Assembly (NCBI RefSeq): GCF_003852895.1
Contig: NZ_QUSW01000002.1
Span: forward strand, 806,001 to 870,000
Origin: Rhizobacter terrae
GTDB lineage: Bacteria; Pseudomonadota; Gammaproteobacteria; Burkholderiales; Burkholderiaceae_C
DNA: 64,000 nt
Direction: 5' to 3'
The translations under genes and the position numbers were made by a program. This document shows positions 51,940 to 61,368 of the stretch, piece by piece (within the stretch, counting starts at the first letter, position 1; every line of letters starts with the position of its first letter). A model generated the notes under the pieces. That model made no database searches. It saw only the letters and a program-made list of their open reading frames with translations, and was not told where the DNA came from.

Positions 51940-52953
51940 TTATTGCCTGACTTGCGGGCTCGCGCCCTGCAGTCCGGTCGAGTAGTGAAGATGTCCTGCG
52001 GCATCGACCACCACGGCGTCCACGCCGGGCAGCGATTCCACGAGTTGCATGCCTTGCTCCACGCCCAGCACGAAGACCGTCTTGGACAGCGCCTCGCAGG
52101 TGAGCCCGTCCTCGGCGAGGATGGTCACGCTGTGCACTGCAGACGGCGAGCGGCCGGTGCGCGGATCGATGAGGTGATGGTGGCGAACGCCCGCCTTCTC
52201 GAAGAAGCGCTCGTAGTCGCCCGAGGTCGAGATGGCCACGTCTTCCAGCGGCAGCACCGCCACCACTTCCGATTCGCGGCGCGGATGGCGGATGCCGATG
52301 GTCCAGGGCCGGCCGCGCCGGTCGCCGATGACGCGGCTGTCGCCACCGGCGCTCACGAATGCGTGGCGCACGCCCATGCGCTTGAGGATGGCCGTGCTCG
52401 TGTCCACCACGTGGCCCTTGGCGAAGCCACCCAGGTCGATGCGCATGCCTTCGCGGCGAAAACGCACGCTGCGGTCGGCCGGGTCCAGGTAGAGGTGCCG
52501 GTAGCCCACGGCCTGGCGGGCCAGGGCGAGGTCATCCTCGCTGGGCTGCACGCCTTCGCGGTAGTCGTACAGGTGGCCCACGCTGGCGTAGGTGATGTCG
52601 AACGCGCCGCCGGACAGATCGGAGAACTCGATCGAACGCGACAGCAGGCTGAACATCTCTTCAGAGACGGGGACTGCCCTGGTCCCCGCGTCGCGGTTGA
52701 TGCGCGACAGTTCCGACTCGGGCTTGAAGGGGCTCATGGCGTGGTCGATGCGGTGCATCTCTGCCATGACGGCGTCGATGGCGGCATTCGCGGCGGCACG
52801 ATCAGCCGCCCACAGCTCGACCTTGATGGCAGTGCCCATGATGGCCTCTTCGCGGCTGAACCACTCGCCCGCGGCATGGGATGCAGCGGCGCGTGCACGG
52901 CCTGAGCCGTAGACGCGTTGGCCGATCCGGGTGGCGCGGGCAGTGCCGATCAT
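51940..52953 (-). CDS. apbE: FAD:protein FMN transferase ApbE
   Basis: A 337-residue ApbE-family flavin transferase, which attaches FMN to Ser/Thr of partner proteins in the periplasm. Motifs: GGAFDITYASVGHLYDY, RIDLGGFAKGHVVD, AFVSAGGDSRVIG, STSGDYERFFEKAGVRHHH and LIDPRTGRSPSAV. Unlike most ApbE proteins it has no visible signal peptide or lipobox (MIGTARATRIGQRVYGSGRA), with either this start or the longer frame. First gene of the minus-strand cluster and divergent from ccmA. Confidence 0.85.
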   Translation of the reverse strand: MIGTARATRIGQRVYGSGRARAAASHAAGEWFSREEAIMGTAIKVELWAADRAAANAAIDAVMAEMHRIDHAMSPFKPESELSRINRDAGTRAVPVSEEMFSLLSRSIEFSDLSGGAFDITYASVGHLYDYREGVQPSEDDLALARQAVGYRHLYLDPADRSVRFRREGMRIDLGGFAKGHVVDTSTAILKRMGVRHAFVSAGGDSRVIGDRRGRPWTIGIRHPRRESEVVAVLPLEDVAISTSGDYERFFEKAGVRHHHLIDPRTGRSPSAVHSVTILAEDGLTCEALSKTVFVLGVEQGMQLVESLPGVDAVVVDAAGHLHYSTGLQGASPQVRQ

Positions 52954-53144
52954 GGTTGCTGGAGTCCCCTGTTGGTTGTCTGGAAGCCTTCTCGGGGTCG
53001 TCCCTTTGCGCACTCTTGTCCCCCGGATGCGCAAAACCCCTGCCGACGAGTACGCAGATCACGTGCCGGGCCGGTGCGGCGATGTTCGGTGTTCGCAGGC
53101 CCGGAAACCCGTCAATACTTGGCAGTTCGGGCCGGCCTTGCACC

Positions 53145-53210
53145 TTGTAACAGCTCCACAAGTGACGGTTTTTGTGCTGCGGCGCGAGCACATGCGTCAT
53201 TTGTAACAGC
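53145..53210. promoter_or_regulatory. Pair of TTGTAACAGC direct repeats
   Basis: Identical 10-bp elements at 53145-53154 and 53201-53210, 56 bp apart, in the divergent apbE-ccmA region. Spacing near five helical turns would place both on one DNA face, as expected for paired operator sites. No known regulator is assigned. Confidence 0.3.
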
Positions 53211-53289
53211 CAGTGTGTTTGGGTTCGTGACAGGGTGTCGCCCAGGAGCGCGAGGGCCGCAAAACAGATGGGAAAATATTCCCAAAAAT

Positions 53290-53303
53290 TTGAGTTGAAT
53301 CAT
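53290..53303 (+). promoter_or_regulatory. FNR-box-like palindrome upstream of ccmA
   Basis: TTGAGTTGAATCAT matches the TTGAT-N4-ATCAA consensus at 8 of 10 positions. It lies 125 bp before the ccmA start. Oxygen-responsive control of cytochrome c maturation would make sense, but one near-match in an AT-richer spot is weak evidence. Confidence 0.25.
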
Positions 53304-53428
53304 CGCCCTCCAGGGTGCGCACTCGGCGGCTTTTCGATTCATCTCAAGCTTGGGGACCGGTCCTCCTGTCTCGGCCCGCGACTTGCAACGACAATCGCTT
53401 TTTCGCCTGCCCTCCCGTCCGCTTGACC

Positions 53429-54085
53429 ATGTCTGCCGCCACCGCACCGCGCCTGCACGCCGAAGCACTTGCCTGCCGTCGGGGGCTGCGTCTTCTGTTC
53501 AAGGACCTGAACCTCGGGGTTGAGCCGGGTCAGATCGTCTGGCTGCGGGGCCACAACGGACGCGGCAAGACCAGCCTGCTGCGGCTGGTGGCGGGCCTGT
53601 CCAGCGCCGAGCATGGCGACGTGACCGCTGACGGCCTGCCGGTGCGCAAGTCGGCGGACTTCCGCGAGCGCCTGGTCTTCATCGGCCACCACAACGCGCT
53701 CAAGGACGACCTCACCGTCACCGAGGCGCTGCAATTCCTGCTGCGCATCCACGGCCGCCCCAGCGACCTGGCCACCGCGCATGCGGCGCTCGCCGCGCTG
53801 GACATGGGCAGCCGCCGCAACGCCTTCGTGCGCACGCTCTCGCAAGGCCAGCGCCGCCGCGTCGCGCTCGCGCGGCTGGCGGTGGAGCCCGCCCCCTCGC
53901 TGTGGGTGCTGGACGAGCCCTTCGATGCGCTGGACGTGGACGGCATCGCCCGCCTGAACGGGTTGCTCGAGGGCCATGCCGCGCGAGGCGGCAGCGTGCT
54001 GCTGACCAGCCACCTGCCGCTGGACACCGCCCGGCTCTCGCCCACCGAAATCAACCTCGACGCCTACGCGGCGGCCCCCCGCTGA
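53429..54085 (+). CDS. ccmA: Haem exporter ATPase CcmA
   Basis: A 218-residue ABC ATPase: Walker A GHNGRGKTS, signature LSQGQRRRVALARL and Walker B LWVLDEPFDALD. With CcmB it drives release of haem from CcmE-CcmC in System I cytochrome c maturation. The ATG at 53429 starts the family N-terminus (ATAPRLHAEALACRRGLRLLF). Six bases separate it from ccmB. Confidence 0.9.
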   Translation: MSAATAPRLHAEALACRRGLRLLFKDLNLGVEPGQIVWLRGHNGRGKTSLLRLVAGLSSAEHGDVTADGLPVRKSADFRERLVFIGHHNALKDDLTVTEALQFLLRIHGRPSDLATAHAALAALDMGSRRNAFVRTLSQGQRRRVALARLAVEPAPSLWVLDEPFDALDVDGIARLNGLLEGHAARGGSVLLTSHLPLDTARLSPTEINLDAYAAAPR

Positions 54086-54091
54086 CGCCGC

Positions 54092-54760
54092 ATGCGATCA
54101 CTCTTCCTCGCCCTCTTCCTGCGCGACCTGCGCCTGGCCATGCGCCGGCGCATCGAGGCACTGCTGCCGGTGGTGTTCTTCACGGTGGCCATCAGCCTCT
54201 TCCCGCTGGGCGTGGGCCCGGAACACGACACCCTGCGCCTCATCGCACCCGGCGTGGTGTGGGTGTGCGCGCTGCTGGCGGCCATGATGTCGTTGAACAC
54301 CCTCTACGCCCAGGACCATGCCGACGGCACCCTGGAACAGCTGCTGCTCACCGGCCAGAGCGCGGTGGTGGTGGCCGCTGCCAAGTCGGCGGCGCACTGG
54401 GCGCTCACCGGCCTGCCCCTGGTCATCGCCGCGCCGCTGTTCGGCCTGCTGTTCGACATGCACCGCGACTCCATCGTCACGATGACACTGTCGCTCCTTC
54501 TTGGCACACCCACGCTGAGCCTGCTGGGCTCGGTGGGCGCGGCGCTGACGCTGGGCCTGCGCAGTGCGGGCGTGCTCATCATCCTGCTGGTGCTCCCGCT
54601 GTCGATTCCGGTGCTCATCTTCGGCACCGGCGCCGTGGGCGCGGTGGAAGGCGGGCAGTCGCCGGCCGGCCACTATTCGATACTTGGCGCCTTGCTGATC
54701 TTCACCGCGCTGACCGCGCCGCCCGCCACGGCCGCCGCCTTGCGCATCTCCGTCGAATGA
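54092..54760 (+). CDS. ccmB: Haem exporter permease CcmB
   Basis: A 222-residue protein with six hydrophobic spans. Family text LRDLRLAMRRRIEALLPVVF, ALLAAMMSLNTLYAQDHADG and TLEQLLLTGQS. Membrane partner of CcmA. It lies between ccmA and ccmC with gaps of 6 and 4 bp. Confidence 0.9.
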   Translation: MRSLFLALFLRDLRLAMRRRIEALLPVVFFTVAISLFPLGVGPEHDTLRLIAPGVVWVCALLAAMMSLNTLYAQDHADGTLEQLLLTGQSAVVVAAAKSAAHWALTGLPLVIAAPLFGLLFDMHRDSIVTMTLSLLLGTPTLSLLGSVGAALTLGLRSAGVLIILLVLPLSIPVLIFGTGAVGAVEGGQSPAGHYSILGALLIFTALTAPPATAAALRISVE

Positions 54761-54764
54761 CACC

Positions 54765-55538
54765 ATGACCGCAGCCACTTCGCCCGCCAGCACCCCGCCG
54801 CTGCGCTGGACCACCTTCGCGGCGCCCTCGCGCTTTTACAGCCTCACGGGCAAGCTGATTCCCTGGCTGTGGGCCGCGGCCATCGCGCTCAGCCTCTTTG
54901 GCCTGTACATGGGCTTCTTCGTCGCGCCCACCGATGCGACGCAGGGCGACTCCTACCGCATCATCTTCATCCACGTGCCCTCGGCCTGGATGTCGATGGT
55001 GATCTACATGGCCATGGCCTTCTGGGCGGCCATCGGGTGGGCGTTCAATGCCCGCATGGCCTCCATGCTGTCGCGCGCCCTGGCACCCACGGGCGCCCTC
55101 TTCACCTTCATTGCGCTGTGGACCGGCGCCTTCTGGGGCAAGCCGGCCTGGGGCACCTGGTGGGTGTGGGACGCGCGACTCACCAGCGAGCTGATCCTGC
55201 TCTTCCTCTACGTGGGCTACATCGCGCTCACCGAAGCCATCGACGACGTGCGCCGCTCTGACAAGGCCGGCGCGCTGCTGGCGGTGGTCGGCGCGGTGAA
55301 CATTCCCATCATCTATTTCTCGGTGAAGTGGTGGAATACCCTGCACCAGGGCGCCACCATCAGCATGACGGCCGCGCCCAAGATGGCCAGCACCATGCTG
55401 AGCGCCATGCTCATCATGACCTTCGCCTTCTGGGCCTACGCCTTCGCGGTGGTGTTCATGCGGGCACGGGCCATCGTGCTCGAACGCGAATCGCATGCCG
55501 ACTGGGTGCAACAGCTGGCCAAGGAGAACGCAGCATGA
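54765..55538 (+). CDS. ccmC: Haem-handling protein CcmC
   Basis: A 257-residue six-span protein with the tryptophan-rich [14 protein letters not shown] haem motif and two conserved His-containing loops ([12 protein letters not shown] and [10 protein letters not shown]). It loads haem onto CcmE. It overlaps ccmD as ATGA. Confidence 0.92.
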   Translation: MTAATSPASTPPLRWTTFAAPSRFYSLTGKLIPWLWAAAIALSLFGLYMGFFVAPTDATQGDSYRIIFIHVPSAWMSMVIYMAMAFWAAIGWAFNARMASMLSRALAPTGALFTFIALWTGAFWGKPAWGTWWVWDARLTSELILLFLYVGYIALTEAIDDVRRSDKAGALLAVVGAVNIPIIYFSVKWWNTLHQGATISMTAAPKMASTMLSAMLIMTFAFWAYAFAVVFMRARAIVLERESHADWVQQLAKENAA

Positions 55539-55711
55539 ACTGGCACAGCGCCGCGGAATTCTTCGACATGGGCGGCTACGGCCTGTACGTGTGGGGCTCG
55601 TACGCCGTCACCGCCCTCCTGATGCTGGCCGAACCCTGGCTGGTCGCACGCCGCAGGGAACGCGCGATGGCGCAAGCCGTCGAAGCATCGGAACAGGACC
55701 TTTCTTCATGA
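55535..55711 (+). CDS. ccmD: Haem exporter subunit CcmD
   Basis: A 58-residue single-span protein with the CcmD pattern [20 protein letters not shown] followed by a basic tail (VARRRERAM). It holds CcmABC and holo-CcmE together. Overlaps ccmC and ccmE by 4 bp on both sides. Confidence 0.85.
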   Translation: MNWHSAAEFFDMGGYGLYVWGSYAVTALLMLAEPWLVARRRERAMAQAVEASEQDLSS

Positions 55712-56172
55712 AACCTCGTCAGAAACGCCTGGCCATCGTGGCCGGCATCCTCGCGGCGGTGGGCGTGGGCGCCGCCCTCGTGCTCAACGCCTTCCAGAGC
55801 AACCTGGTGTTCTTCTACTCGCCATCGCAGGTGGCGTCCAAGGAAGCACCCGTGGGCCGCACCTTCCGCCTGGGCGGGCTGGTGCAGTCAGGCAGCCTCA
55901 AGCGCGACGGCGTCGTCGTGAACTTCCAGGTCACCGACACCATCAAGACCATTCCCGTGCGCTACCAGGGCATCCTTCCGGACCTCTTCAAGGAGGGCAA
56001 GGGCGTGGTGGCCCAGGGCCAGATCGGCGACGACGGCGTGTTCGTGGCGCGCGAGGTGCTCGCCAAGCACGACGAGAACTACATGCCGCCCGAGGCCGGC
56101 GAAGCGCTCAAGCGGGCCGGCGACATGAACAAGAAGATTTCCGAATCCGTGGTGAAGGGGTCCGGCAAATGA
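55708..56172 (+). CDS. ccmE: Haem chaperone CcmE
   Basis: A 154-residue membrane-anchored OB-fold protein. N-terminal helix ([20 protein letters not shown]), then [16 protein letters not shown] and the haem-binding [11 protein letters not shown] with His121. This is the His type typical of proteobacteria. It receives haem from CcmC and passes it to CcmF/H. ATGA overlaps on both sides. Confidence 0.92.
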   Translation: MKPRQKRLAIVAGILAAVGVGAALVLNAFQSNLVFFYSPSQVASKEAPVGRTFRLGGLVQSGSLKRDGVVVNFQVTDTIKTIPVRYQGILPDLFKEGKGVVAQGQIGDDGVFVAREVLAKHDENYMPPEAGEALKRAGDMNKKISESVVKGSGK

Positions 56173-58154
56173 TTCCCGAGCTTGGACATCTCGCGCTGCT
56201 GCTGGCGCTGGGCGTGGCGCTGGTGCTGGGCACCCTGCCCATCATCGGCGCAGCGCAGAACCGCCCGGCGTGGACCTCCCTTGCCCGGCCCGCGGCACAG
56301 ACGCTCTTCCTGCTGGTCGGCTTCTCCTTCGTGTGCCTCGCGGCCAGCTTCGTGCGCAACGACTTCTCGGTGCTGTACGTCGCCACCAATTCCAACAGCC
56401 ACCTGCCGCTGCAATACCGCATCTCCGGCGTGTGGGGCGGGCACGAAGGCTCGCTGCTGCTGTGGCTGATGATGCTGTGCGTGTGGATGCTGGCCGTGAG
56501 CCAGTTCAGCAAGCACCTGCCCGCCGCGGTGGTGGCGCGCATCCTGGGCGTGATGGGCCTGATCGGCGCGGGCTTCCTGCTGTTCATGCTCACCACCTCC
56601 AACCCCTTCGAGCGGCTGGCCGACGTGCCCATGGACGGCAACGACCTCAACCCGCTGCTGCAGGACCCGGGCATGGTGGTGCACCCGCCCATGCTCTACA
56701 TGGGCTACGTGGGCTTCTCGGTCGCCTTCGCCTTCGCCGTGGCCGCGCTGCTGGGCGGCAACCTCGACGCCACCTGGGCGCGCTGGACGCGTCCGTGGAC
56801 CACAGCCGCCTGGTGCTTCCTCACCATCGGCATCATGCTGGGCTCGATGTGGGCCTACTACGTGCTCGGCTGGGGCGGCTGGTGGTTCTGGGATCCGGTG
56901 GAGAACGCCTCCTTCATGCCGTGGCTCGCGGGCACGGCCCTCATCCACTCGCTGGCCGTGACGGAGAAGCGCGGCGCCTTCAAGTCATGGACGGTGCTGC
57001 TGGCCATCATGGCCTTCTCGCTGTCGCTGCTGGGCACCTTCCTCGTCCGCTCGGGCGTGCTGTCGTCGGTGCATGCCTTCGCCACCGATCCGCGCCGCGG
57101 CCTGTTCATCCTCGCGTTCCTGGTCATCGTCATCGGCGGCTCGCTGATGCTCTATGCCTGGCGTGCGCCGAGCGTGGGCCTGGGCGCGCGCTTCGGCCTC
57201 GTGTCGCGCGAGACCATGCTGCTCATCAACAACGTGCTCTTCGTGGTGGCCATGCTCTCAGTGCTGCTGGGCACGCTCTACCCGCTCGCGCTGGACGCAT
57301 TGGGCATGGGCAAGATCTCGGTGGGCCCGCCCTACTTCGACACGGTGTTCGTGCCGCTCATGGTGCCGGTGGTGTTCCTCGTGGGCATCGGACCGCTGGC
57401 GCGATGGAAGCAGGCTGAGCTGCCCGAGCTCGCCAGGCGCCTGCGCTGGGCCGCGGTGCTCACCGTCGTCGCCGCGCTCTTCACCGGCTGGCTGATGGGC
57501 CACGTCTCGCTGGGTGCGACCATGGGCTTCCTGATGGCCTTCTGGATCGTCTTCGCCGTGGCCACCGACGTGTGGGACCGCGTGAAGCCCTCGGGCGGCG
57601 TGCGCGGTGGCATTCTCGGCCGCTTTGCGTTGATTCCGCGCGCCATGGCGGGCATGTTCGTGGCGCACCTGGGCGTGGCCGCCTTCGCCTTCGGCGTGAG
57701 CATGGTCAACACCTACCAGGTCGAGCGCGACGTGAAGATGGCCGCGGGCGACACCACGGAAATCCTCGGCTACGTCTTCAGCTTCCGCGGCCTGCGCCAG
57801 TTGCAGGGTCCGAACTACGACGCCGTGCAGGCGCTGGTCGAGGTGACGCGCGACGGCAAGCCCGTGGTCGAGCTCACGCCTGAAAAGCGAATCTACCGCG
57901 TGCAGCGCAACCCCATGACCGAAGCCGCCATCAACTCCGGCGTCACCCGCGACCTGTACGTGTCGCTGGGCGAACCGGTGGACAACGGGCGCGCCTGGAT
58001 CGTGCGCGTGTACGTGAAGCCCTTCGTCGACTGGATCTGGGGCGGCTGCTTTCTCATGGCCGTGGGCGGTGTGCTGGCCGCCAGCGACCGCCGCTACCGC
58101 GTCAAGCAAAAACAGGAAAGCGGCCTCGCCGCCGCTTCGGGAGCCCAGGCATGA
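56169..58154 (+). CDS. ccmF: Cytochrome c haem lyase subunit CcmF
   Basis: A 661-residue protein with about 14 hydrophobic spans. The WWD haem motif is [19 protein letters not shown]; other landmarks are [11 protein letters not shown] and [13 protein letters not shown], plus a large periplasmic loop before the last span. It ligates haem to apocytochromes with CcmH/I. Overlaps ccmE and ccmG by ATGA. Confidence 0.93.
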   Translation: MIPELGHLALLLALGVALVLGTLPIIGAAQNRPAWTSLARPAAQTLFLLVGFSFVCLAASFVRNDFSVLYVATNSNSHLPLQYRISGVWGGHEGSLLLWLMMLCVWMLAVSQFSKHLPAAVVARILGVMGLIGAGFLLFMLTTSNPFERLADVPMDGNDLNPLLQDPGMVVHPPMLYMGYVGFSVAFAFAVAALLGGNLDATWARWTRPWTTAAWCFLTIGIMLGSMWAYYVLGWGGWWFWDPVENASFMPWLAGTALIHSLAVTEKRGAFKSWTVLLAIMAFSLSLLGTFLVRSGVLSSVHAFATDPRRGLFILAFLVIVIGGSLMLYAWRAPSVGLGARFGLVSRETMLLINNVLFVVAMLSVLLGTLYPLALDALGMGKISVGPPYFDTVFVPLMVPVVFLVGIGPLARWKQAELPELARRLRWAAVLTVVAALFTGWLMGHVSLGATMGFLMAFWIVFAVATDVWDRVKPSGGVRGGILGRFALIPRAMAGMFVAHLGVAAFAFGVSMVNTYQVERDVKMAAGDTTEILGYVFSFRGLRQLQGPNYDAVQALVEVTRDGKPVVELTPEKRIYRVQRNPMTEAAINSGVTRDLYVSLGEPVDNGRAWIVRVYVKPFVDWIWGGCFLMAVGGVLAASDRRYRVKQKQESGLAAASGAQA

Positions 58155-58681
58155 AGAGCCTGCGATTCATCATTCCGCTGGGCCTGTTCGGCCTGCTCGT
58201 GTTCTTCCTCTTCCGCGGCCTGAGCCTGGATCCGAAGGAAGTGCCCTCGCCGCTCATCAACAAGCCCGCACCGCAGTTCGCGCTGACGCGGCTCGATGAC
58301 GCCGGCACCACCGTCAAGCGCGACGACATGCTGGGCAAGGTGTGGATGCTCAACGTCTGGGCCTCGTGGTGCGTGGCCTGCCGCGAAGAGCATCCCCTGC
58401 TGGTGGAGTTCTCCAAGTCCAAGGCGCTGCCCATCATCGGCCTGAACTACAAGGACCAGCGGCCCGACGGCATGGGCTGGCTGCAGCAGTTCGGCAACCC
58501 CTACGACCTGTCCATCTTCGACCAGAACGGCCGCGTGGGCATCGACTTCGGCGTGTACGGCGTGCCCGAGACCTTCATCATCGACAAGAAGGGCGTGATC
58601 CGCATGAAGCACATCGGGCCGCTGACGCCCGAGGTGATCGCCAAGCGCATCCAGCCCTTGCTGAAAGAACTCAATGCATAA
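58151..58681 (+). CDS. ccmG: Thiol:disulfide protein CcmG (DsbE)
   Basis: A 176-residue membrane-anchored thioredoxin-fold protein. N-terminal helix (FIIPLGLFGLLVFFLF), then WASWCVACREEHP with Cys74 and Cys77, and GVYGVPETFIIDKKG. It keeps apocytochrome cysteines reduced for haem attachment. Overlaps ccmH by 8 bp. Confidence 0.92.
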   Translation: MKSLRFIIPLGLFGLLVFFLFRGLSLDPKEVPSPLINKPAPQFALTRLDDAGTTVKRDDMLGKVWMLNVWASWCVACREEHPLLVEFSKSKALPIIGLNYKDQRPDGMGWLQQFGNPYDLSIFDQNGRVGIDFGVYGVPETFIIDKKGVIRMKHIGPLTPEVIAKRIQPLLKELNA

Positions 58682-59129
58682 GCTGCTGATCGCCCTCGCA
58701 GCGGCCGTGCTGGCGTTCACCGCCTTGGCCAAGGACGCGCCTCTGGTCGCCGACGACCCCGCGCTGGAAAAGCACGTGATGGCCATCGCCACCGAGCTGC
58801 GCTGCCTCGTGTGCCAGAACCAGACCATCGCCGATTCGCATGCCGACCTGGCGGTGGACCTGCGCCAGCAGATCCGCGAGCTGCTCAAGAAGGGCAGCAC
58901 CGACCAGCAGGTGCTCAGCTACATGACCGACCGCTACGGCGACTTCGTGCTGTACCGCCCGCCGGTGAAGGCCACGACCTGGTTCCTGTGGTTCGGGCCG
59001 GGGGTGCTGCTGGTGGCCGGCGTGGCCGGGCTGATCCTGATCCTGCGCCGCCGGGCGCGCATGGGCGATGACCGCTTCGAGCCGGATGAACCCGAGGCCG
59101 CGGAAGAACAACAAGAGGTACGGGCATGA
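58674..59129 (+). CDS. ccmH: Cytochrome c maturation thiol oxidoreductase CcmH
   Basis: A 151-residue protein: signal peptide, the LRCLVCQNQTIADS motif (Cys44, Cys47), and a C-terminal membrane helix (FGPGVLLVAGVAGLILIL). It presents apocytochromes to the lyase. Ends in an ATGA overlap with ccmI, the split-gene arrangement seen in many betaproteobacteria. Confidence 0.92.
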   Translation: MHKLLIALAAAVLAFTALAKDAPLVADDPALEKHVMAIATELRCLVCQNQTIADSHADLAVDLRQQIRELLKKGSTDQQVLSYMTDRYGDFVLYRPPVKATTWFLWFGPGVLLVAGVAGLILILRRRARMGDDRFEPDEPEAAEEQQEVRA

Positions 59130-60253
59130 CCGGTTTCATTCTGGCCGCGGGGCTGTTGAGCCTCGTGGCGGTGGCCTTGCTGACGAGGCCGCTGTGGTGG
59201 AAGGCCAAGGCCGCCGATGCTGCCCAAGCGCCGGTGCGCTCGATGGGCCTGGCCGGCGTGATTGCAGCGTTCGTCGTCGTGCTGGCCGCAGGTGGCTATG
59301 CCAAGCTGGGAGCGCCGGATCGGCTGGCGCTGGGCCCGCAATCCTCGTCGCAGGACGGTGAAGGCAACGCGCAGGCGCAGCCGCCGATGAGCGCCGCCTC
59401 GCGCGCCGAGGCGATGGCGAAGATCGATGCCTTCGTGAACAAGATCCAGGCGCGGCTGAAGGACAAGCCCGACGACGCCGAGGCCTGGCAGATGCTTGCG
59501 CGCACCTACGCGGCGTTGGGCCGCCAGCAGCAGGCGCTCGATGCGTTCAAGCAGGCCGAGAAGCTCAACCCGAACGACCCGACGCTGCTGTCCGACTACG
59601 CCGTGTCGCTGGCGCTGGCCAACAACCGCGAGCTGGAAGGCGAGCCGCGCTCGCTCATCGAACGCGCGCTGAAGGCCAACCCGCGCCATCCGAAGGCGCT
59701 GGCGCTGGCCGGCACCGCCGCCTACGGCCGCAAGGACTACAGGCAGGCCGTCGCCTACTGGGAGACGCTGTCGCAGGTGGAACCGCCCGACAGCCCCATG
59801 GCCCAGCAGATCCGCGACAGCATCGCGGAGGCGAAGCAGCAGATGGCGGGCGGCTCGGCACCCGCAGCGCCCGATGCGCCCAAGACCGCGCAGGCTTCCG
59901 CCGACGGCGCCCAGATCACCGGCACCGTGACGCTGTCGGACAAGCTCAAGGCACAGGCCTCGCCCGACGACACGGTGTTCATCTTCGCGCGTGCGGTCGA
60001 AGGTCCGCGCATGCCGCTGGCCATCATCCGCAAGCAGGTGAAGGACCTGCCCTTCGAGTTCAAGCTGGACGACAGCATGGCGATGTCGCCCGCGGCCAAG
60101 CTCTCGGGCGTGCCGCAGGTGATCGTCGGCGCACGCATCTCCAAGAGCGGCAACGCGCTGCCGCAAAGCGGCGACCTGCAGGGGCTGTCCAACCCGGTGG
60201 TGGTGGGAGCCCGCGGCGTGAAGATCGAGATCGCCGAGACCGTGGGCAAGTAA
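59126..60253 (+). CDS. ccmI: Apocytochrome c chaperone CcmI
   Basis: A 375-residue protein with two N-terminal membrane helices (about 5-20 and 37-57), TPR repeats from about 100 to 240 (EAWQMLARTYAALGRQQQAL), an Ala/Pro linker and a C-terminal domain with LSDKLKAQASPDDTVFIFAR. It binds apocytochromes. Its last 13 codons and stop are duplicated at 61990-62031 by the inserted cassette; this copy is intact. Confidence 0.9.
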   Translation: MTGFILAAGLLSLVAVALLTRPLWWKAKAADAAQAPVRSMGLAGVIAAFVVVLAAGGYAKLGAPDRLALGPQSSSQDGEGNAQAQPPMSAASRAEAMAKIDAFVNKIQARLKDKPDDAEAWQMLARTYAALGRQQQALDAFKQAEKLNPNDPTLLSDYAVSLALANNRELEGEPRSLIERALKANPRHPKALALAGTAAYGRKDYRQAVAYWETLSQVEPPDSPMAQQIRDSIAEAKQQMAGGSAPAAPDAPKTAQASADGAQITGTVTLSDKLKAQASPDDTVFIFARAVEGPRMPLAIIRKQVKDLPFEFKLDDSMAMSPAAKLSGVPQVIVGARISKSGNALPQSGDLQGLSNPVVVGARGVKIEIAETVGK

Positions 60254-60279
60254 GGCCGTCAGGCCACCAGCAGCCCGGC
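60212..60279 (+). repeat. Left direct repeat flanking the cassette
   Basis: 68 bp that match 61990-62057 with a single mismatch; positions 60212-60269 are a perfect 58-bp match. It spans the last codons of ccmI, its TAA, the 5-bp spacer, and the last codons of the convergent gene. To the right (60280-60294) similarity to the matching site decays to about 10 of 15 positions. Confidence 0.9.
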
Positions 60280-60432
60280 GACTGCCAAGCGGTGGATAAG
60301 CAGTACCGCCATTGGATAGCCGTCAACGAGCAGGGATGGAAGCACAGTCGGTGAGTACCGGCGGTGCAAATGGCATCCACAGTGCAAAATTAACCAGATT
60401 TCAAGCTGACATTGAAACTTCGGCGCAATCCT

Positions 60433-61368
60433 ATGACCTTGGCAGCTTCGACTGGCACACCTTCATTGCTGCAACTGGGCGTTGCTTGGTGGAACACAGC
60501 TCTGTCGCCAAACGTGGACCGTGGCCGCGCAAAGGCGGAGGAGCTTGAAGCCGCAGCCCTCATGCTTACATCACTTGTTCAAATGGGCGCCCAGTTCGTG
60601 GTGCTTGGCGAGGTAGCCTCCGAAGACGTCATCGCACTGGAAGGGCTATGCAGTGGTCTTCTGCAAGGCTGCGTCTTTTGTGACTCAACAAGCAAGGCTG
60701 GCCGCGGCCGCTTTGATACCTGTGCTGTGTACCGCGCTGATATGGTCCGTGTCGAGAGCACGTCAGACTTGGTTCAAGTTACTGGAGGTCGTACTGCACG
60801 GATCGGTCAACACTTCACGCTCACTGTGGAGCATGAAACAAAGCCAGTTCATCTCCTCGCCTCTCACTGGCCAAGTCGCTTGCAATTAAGTAGCAATGCA
60901 CCAGGAAGATACGCGCTTGCCACACGGCTAAGAGACAAAGTCGATGTTCTCTTAGAAGAAGACTCCGAGGCTCTCATAGTTCTTCTGGGTGACTACAACG
61001 ACGAACCGTTCGACAGTTGCATTGCGGAGACACTTCGCGCAACTCGGGACCGTGACCTCGCAATGTCTAAGTCGGGCCTCTTGTACAACCCGTTTTGGCG
61101 CCATCTCTCATCGTTTGAGCATATAGACTCATCCCATAGGGTCTCCGACCGCGGGACGTACTTTCATCTTGCTGGTGACGTGACCCGCTGGAGAACTTTT
61201 GACCACATGATGTTTTCTGCGGCGTTCCTCTGCGGAGCCGGCGGTTGGCGACTTGACGAGCATGGCACTCGGGTAGTGAATTTGCCGCAATACACAAAGT
61301 TGGTAGAAGCGAGAAAGAATGTTTTTGACCATCTACCTATCATCGGCCGAGCCGCAAGGAGACTTTGA
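60433..61368 (+). CDS. Endonuclease/exonuclease/phosphatase (EEP) family protein
   Basis: A 311-residue EEP-fold (DNase I-like) protein with a complete active site: WWNTALSP (Asn21), LGEVAS (Glu60), ASHWPSR (His145), LLGDYNDEP (Asp187, Asn189), WRTFDHMM (Asp257) and FDHLPII (Asp299, His300). It should be a Mg-dependent nuclease or phosphodiesterase; the substrate cannot be told. The ATG at 60433 is the first good start; a TTG at 60412 is possible. Its TGA is directly followed by the ATG of the partner gene. Base composition shows recent transfer. Confidence 0.82.
   Translation: MTLAASTGTPSLLQLGVAWWNTALSPNVDRGRAKAEELEAAALMLTSLVQMGAQFVVLGEVASEDVIALEGLCSGLLQGCVFCDSTSKAGRGRFDTCAVYRADMVRVESTSDLVQVTGGRTARIGQHFTLTVEHETKPVHLLASHWPSRLQLSSNAPGRYALATRLRDKVDVLLEEDSEALIVLLGDYNDEPFDSCIAETLRATRDRDLAMSKSGLLYNPFWRHLSSFEHIDSSHRVSDRGTYFHLAGDVTRWRTFDHMMFSAAFLCGAGGWRLDEHGTRVVNLPQYTKLVEARKNVFDHLPIIGRAARRL

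Larger units (their letters stand above)
52954..53428. other. Divergent promoter region between apbE and ccmA
   Basis: A 475-bp stretch without a convincing gene, which is the shared upstream region of the 17-gene minus-strand cluster and the ccm operon. It contains two direct copies of TTGTAACAGC (53145-53154 and 53201-53210), a lower-GC part near 53255-53305, and an FNR-like palindrome at 53290-53303. Short open frames inside it have poor codon use. Confidence 0.6.

Noticed and set aside
52954-53428. Short open frames in the apbE-ccmA gap
   Set aside because: They lack ribosome sites and typical codon use and overlap each other on both strands.
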